A stretch of DNA of 16,464 nt from Chloroflexota bacterium (GTDB lineage: Bacteria > Chloroflexota > Anaerolineae > Promineifilales > Promineifilaceae). Positions 14,254 through 16,464 of this stretch are shown here, one piece after another. The notes beneath the pieces are model-generated. The model was not told where the DNA came from and did no database searches. It saw only the letters and a list, made by a program, of their open reading frames with translations. How positions within the stretch are numbered: position 1 is the stretch's first letter; every line of letters starts with the position of its first letter. Made by a program: the position numbers and the translations under genes. The stretch lies in assembly GCA_020353135.1 (NCBI GenBank), contig CP070688.1:4201791-4218254 (forward strand), in the 5' to 3' direction.

Positions 14254-15326
14254 TTAACGAGAATGGCGGTGATTTGCGGCAGACTGTAAAGCCGCTCGCC
14301 CCCGAGCAAGCGGCTATATTGCCAAGCCACAGGCGCGGCGCGACGCAGGAGGCAACCCCGACTTTTTTTGTCCGCGACGTGCCCGTATTTGGCGACGTGA
14401 TACTGGCCCCAATGGCCGGTTTCGCGGATGTTCCGACTCGAGCCATATGCCGTCGTTTTGGCTCGGCCATGAATTACTCCGAATTTGTCGCCGCCGAAGA
14501 TATCGTCAATGGCGCGAGCCGGGCGATGTCTTTGCTTGATTTCACTGCCGACGACCGGCCGATGGTCTTCCAAATATTCGGCAACGACGCCCAGAGCATT
14601 CTGCTAGCGGCTCAAAGGATCGAGGACCTTGGGCCGGACATCATCGACATCAATATGGGTTGTTCTACCCGGCGGGTCAGCGGTCGTGGCGCAGGTGTCG
14701 GCATGATGCGCGATCCTCAACTTGTGGCCGAGACGTTCAGATTATTGAACAAGCATCTCAGTGTTCCGGTGACCGGCAAGATCCGCCTCGGCTGGGAAGA
14801 CAATCAGAATTATCTTGAGGTGGCCAGGATCTTGGATGAAAGTGGCGCGGCGTTGATCGCCCTGCATCCGCGGACGAAAGAGCAGCAATATCGCGGTGCT
14901 GCCCAATGGGAGGCTATCGCGGCGTTGTGTGAAGCGGTCAATGTGCCGGTGATTGGCAACGGAGATGTGGTCGCGCCGCAGGACGTCGACCGGATGAAAA
15001 GTCAGACCGGCTGCCAGGCGGTGATGATTGGCCGCGGCGCAATCGGCAACCCATGGCTGTTCGCCCGAACAGAGAAAGAAACGCTGATGTTCTCGACTCT
15101 GGCCCAGTTGATCGAAGAGCACCTGGACCTTATGGTAAGCTATTACGGCGAACGAGGGCTGGTGCTCTTCCGCAAGCACCTGAAGCGTTATCTGGCTGGC
15201 ATGCCGGCGCTGAAAGAGAGCTACCGCAGAATGGTAACGGCCGGTACCGTAGATGAGGTTTCGAACGCACTGGCCCAACTTGAACGCCAATACGGAGATC
15301 AGAAGGTTGGGGAACTCATGGGTTGA
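14250..15326 (+). CDS. tRNA-dihydrouridine synthase, DusB-like
   Basis: This 358-residue flavoenzyme reduces uridine to dihydrouridine in tRNA. Motifs in order: APMAGFADVPTR (53-64), QIFGND, DINMGC (133-138) with the catalytic C138, GKIRLGW (176-182), HPRTKEQQYRG (206-216), GNGDV (236-240) and GRGAIGNPWLF (261-271). The Cys is followed by Ser, where Dus enzymes usually have Pro, though the following GRGAGVG is normal. The first 40 residues are extra relative to usual DusB and polar. The start GTG at 14250 overlaps the nitroreductase stop as GTGA, with AAGGA 11 bases upstream; no better internal start is seen. It closes the tal-led run, and its end overlaps the opposite nucleotidyltransferase gene by 11 bases. 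Confidence 0.92.
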   Translation: MINENGGDLRQTVKPLAPEQAAILPSHRRGATQEATPTFFVRDVPVFGDVILAPMAGFADVPTRAICRRFGSAMNYSEFVAAEDIVNGASRAMSLLDFTADDRPMVFQIFGNDAQSILLAAQRIEDLGPDIIDINMGCSTRRVSGRGAGVGMMRDPQLVAETFRLLNKHLSVPVTGKIRLGWEDNQNYLEVARILDESGAALIALHPRTKEQQYRGAAQWEAIAALCEAVNVPVIGNGDVVAPQDVDRMKSQTGCQAVMIGRGAIGNPWLFARTEKETLMFSTLAQLIEEHLDLMVSYYGERGLVLFRKHLKRYLAGMPALKESYRRMVTAGTVDEVSNALAQLERQYGDQKVGELMG

Positions 15327-16092
15327 TCTTGCGCTGCAGTTCTCGTTCAAGCGTTTCATCTGGGACGAAGAGTAAGCGATGGCGCCGGACTATCGCCTCG
15401 CGAGCGGCCTGATAGGCCTGGAGCAATTGGCGGAGGTGCTTGATAGTTACCTGCGCGTCACGTCGATAATTGGCGCTAACCAGGGCCTGCCGGGCCGGCT
15501 CTTCGGCAGGCAGAAGGCGCAACAGCTCGGGCAAAGTGAAGTGAAGTAGCTGCAAGTAGATCGTGAAAGGTTTATCATAATCGCCGCGCAACACCTGCCG
15601 GTAAACATCCATGAACATGATCCAAAAACGATCGTCCAGGCTGGCCAAATCTTTGGCGGTAGCTGTCGGCAGCGGGGGTGATGCCGCTAGCCGCAGGCAG
15701 GATTGTTGAAACTCTTCTCCCCAACCGTCGTCGTCTTTGAGCATGCGGATCTCTCGATCCCACGGGTTCGGTGTTAGCGACTCTTTCGTCTCGTAGCGGT
15801 AGTCAACCTTGCTGCCATTACTGTATAAAGCGATGTGCAGATAGGGACGTACATGGGACGCGTCGAAAGACTTGGCCGGCACATACGGTAATACTGAACG
15901 CACGAACTCTTTGCGTTTATCAAAAGCTTGGCCGCGACTACCGTCGTCTACGAAAACGAGAGCAACATCCAGGTCCGAGTATTCGTCCTGCGTACCTCGC
16001 CCGTAGGAGCCACTTAGAAAGCAAACCAGTATCTGCGGATCGGCCAGAACTCGCTGCTGTAAGCGGAGTAACACTCGGTCTTGTTCGAACAT
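15316..16092 (-). CDS. Nucleotidyltransferase-domain protein
   Basis: This 258-residue protein has an N-terminal polymerase-beta-like nucleotidyltransferase domain: LSGSYGRGT (27-34) and, eleven residues after the GS, SDLD with D40 and D42 as metal ligands; KVDYRYE (D97) is a candidate third acidic residue. The C-terminal half (about 130-258) is helical and Leu/Arg-rich, like the helical partner domains of MNT/KNTase and aadA-type proteins. It may transfer an AMP or other nucleotide; the substrate is unknown. The frame is open to a TTG at 16113, but the ATG at 16092 is preferred, 13 bases after the PAP2 stop. No resistance or toxin-antitoxin partner (HEPN) is seen beside it. Confidence 0.82.
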   Translation of the reverse strand: MFEQDRVLLRLQQRVLADPQILVCFLSGSYGRGTQDEYSDLDVALVFVDDGSRGQAFDKRKEFVRSVLPYVPAKSFDASHVRPYLHIALYSNGSKVDYRYETKESLTPNPWDREIRMLKDDDGWGEEFQQSCLRLAASPPLPTATAKDLASLDDRFWIMFMDVYRQVLRGDYDKPFTIYLQLLHFTLPELLRLLPAEEPARQALVSANYRRDAQVTIKHLRQLLQAYQAAREAIVRRHRLLFVPDETLERELQRKINP

Positions 16093-16105
16093 GATCCGTT
16101 TCCAG

Positions 16106-16464
16106 TCAGGCAAAACAGCCGAATTGTACCATCACCAGGGGGGTCGCGATCCCGAGGGCCAGTCCGGCGATGACCTGGGCCACCGTATGCCGGTGCAAAT
16201 AGAGGCGAACCCAGCAAACGACCAGGACGAGCGGCAGCAAAAGTAGACCGGCGAGCGGACCGTAGACAAGCCCGACTATGACCGACGCGGCCGCGATACT
16301 CGTCGCATGAATGCTTATCTTCCAGAAGTCGTTAATGATACCCAGAATCCCCAGTTCGACTGCGCTGAATAGTGATAGGCAAATCAATAGTTGTGGTCCC
16401 TGAAACAAGGCGGTGATGAGTAAGGCGACCAGTGACCCGGCAACGCTCATCAGGTACGGCAAAC
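16106..16464 (-). CDS. PAP2-family phosphatase, C-terminal part (cut by right edge)
   Basis: The 119 visible codons are the C-terminal membrane half of a PAP2 (lipid phosphate phosphatase type 2) protein. The frame is open at the right edge, so the true start lies outside. Four hydrophobic segments are seen. The KISIHATS segment (residues 48-55 counted from the first Met-like codon) stands in for the PSGH motif with its His. VRLYLHRHTVAQVIAG (85-100) stands in for SRxxxxxHxxxDxxxG: Arg and the catalytic His are kept, and the usual Asp is Gln. Such proteins dephosphorylate lipid phosphates such as undecaprenyl or phosphatidic acid at the membrane. It probably is co-transcribed with the nucleotidyltransferase gene that follows. 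Confidence 0.8.
   Translation of the reverse strand, partial: LPYLMSVAGSLVALLITALFQGPQLLICLSLFSAVELGILGIINDFWKISIHATSIAAASVIVGLVYGPLAGLLLLPLVLVVCWVRLYLHRHTVAQVIAGLALGIATPLVMVQFGCFA

Noticed and set aside
14742..15359. 205-codon minus-strand open frame
   Set aside because: Antisense to dus, whose family motifs cover the same bases; composition is that of a shadow frame.
1..16464. tRNA, rRNA, CRISPR array, insertion sequence or phage genes
   Set aside because: No T-loop consensus, no spaced repeats, no transposase or integrase motifs were found on either strand.
15316..16464. Nucleotidyltransferase as part of a MNT/HEPN toxin-antitoxin or defence system
   Set aside because: The protein is about twice the size of MNT antitoxins and its visible neighbours are PAP2 and dus; no HEPN partner is present.

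Overview
The window is bacterial chromosomal DNA with dense ordinary gene content: short gaps, overlapping start/stop codons, no insertion sequences, no tRNA/rRNA genes and no CRISPR array. The protein styles fit a Chloroflexota (Anaerolineae-like) bacterium: a very long DUF2723/GT117-type membrane glycosyltransferase, a CarH/LitR-like B12-dependent MerR regulator, a PAP2 protein of the HxTxxQxxxG type, and a mycobacterial-type long transaldolase. This assignment is inference from family style; no phylogenetic marker is present. The base composition is moderately GC-rich and conspicuously full of GGCC/CGGCCG palindromes.

Left part (1-4523). A partial unknown gene runs off the left edge on the minus strand, with a promoter that coincides with an inverted repeat. 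After about 380 bases without a gene comes a plus-strand protein anchored by two membrane segments around a long coiled-coil-like region. It converges, with 12 bases between the stops and a small hairpin there, on a 980-residue polytopic DUF2723 glycosyltransferase.

Middle part (4524-9554). A 96-base divergent region carries a -10 element for each direction, both placed so that transcription would start at or within a few bases of the start codon (leaderless mRNA). To the right lie a 572-residue protein joining a ParB/Srx-like segment, an unknown middle domain and two UspA domains; a small membrane-anchored helix-hairpin-helix protein; a B12-binding MerR regulator with a W-x9-EH motif and its axial-ligand His; and a short-chain dehydrogenase 48 bases downstream of it. 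Directly in front of the regulator are two 11-bp direct repeats of the TnnACA type, the second containing a perfect -35 TTGACA, which is how a CarH-type autoregulatory operator would look. rpiB follows on the minus strand, converging on the dehydrogenase gene.

Right part (9555-16464). rpiB and tal are divergent, so two non-oxidative pentose-phosphate enzymes share a 216-base control region. From tal, six plus-strand genes run almost without gaps: tal, a GT4 glycosyltransferase, yraN, miaA, an NfsA/Frp-type nitroreductase and a DusB-like tRNA-dihydrouridine synthase. They look like one transcription unit, with two tRNA-modification genes in it. The Dus gene overlaps tail-to-tail by 11 bp with a minus-strand unit of a PAP2-family phosphatase (cut by the right edge) and a nucleotidyltransferase-domain protein. 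I see no defence island, prophage or obviously foreign block. The items most worth checking are the B12/light regulator with its operator and C-terminal extension, and the ParB-like/UspA fusion.
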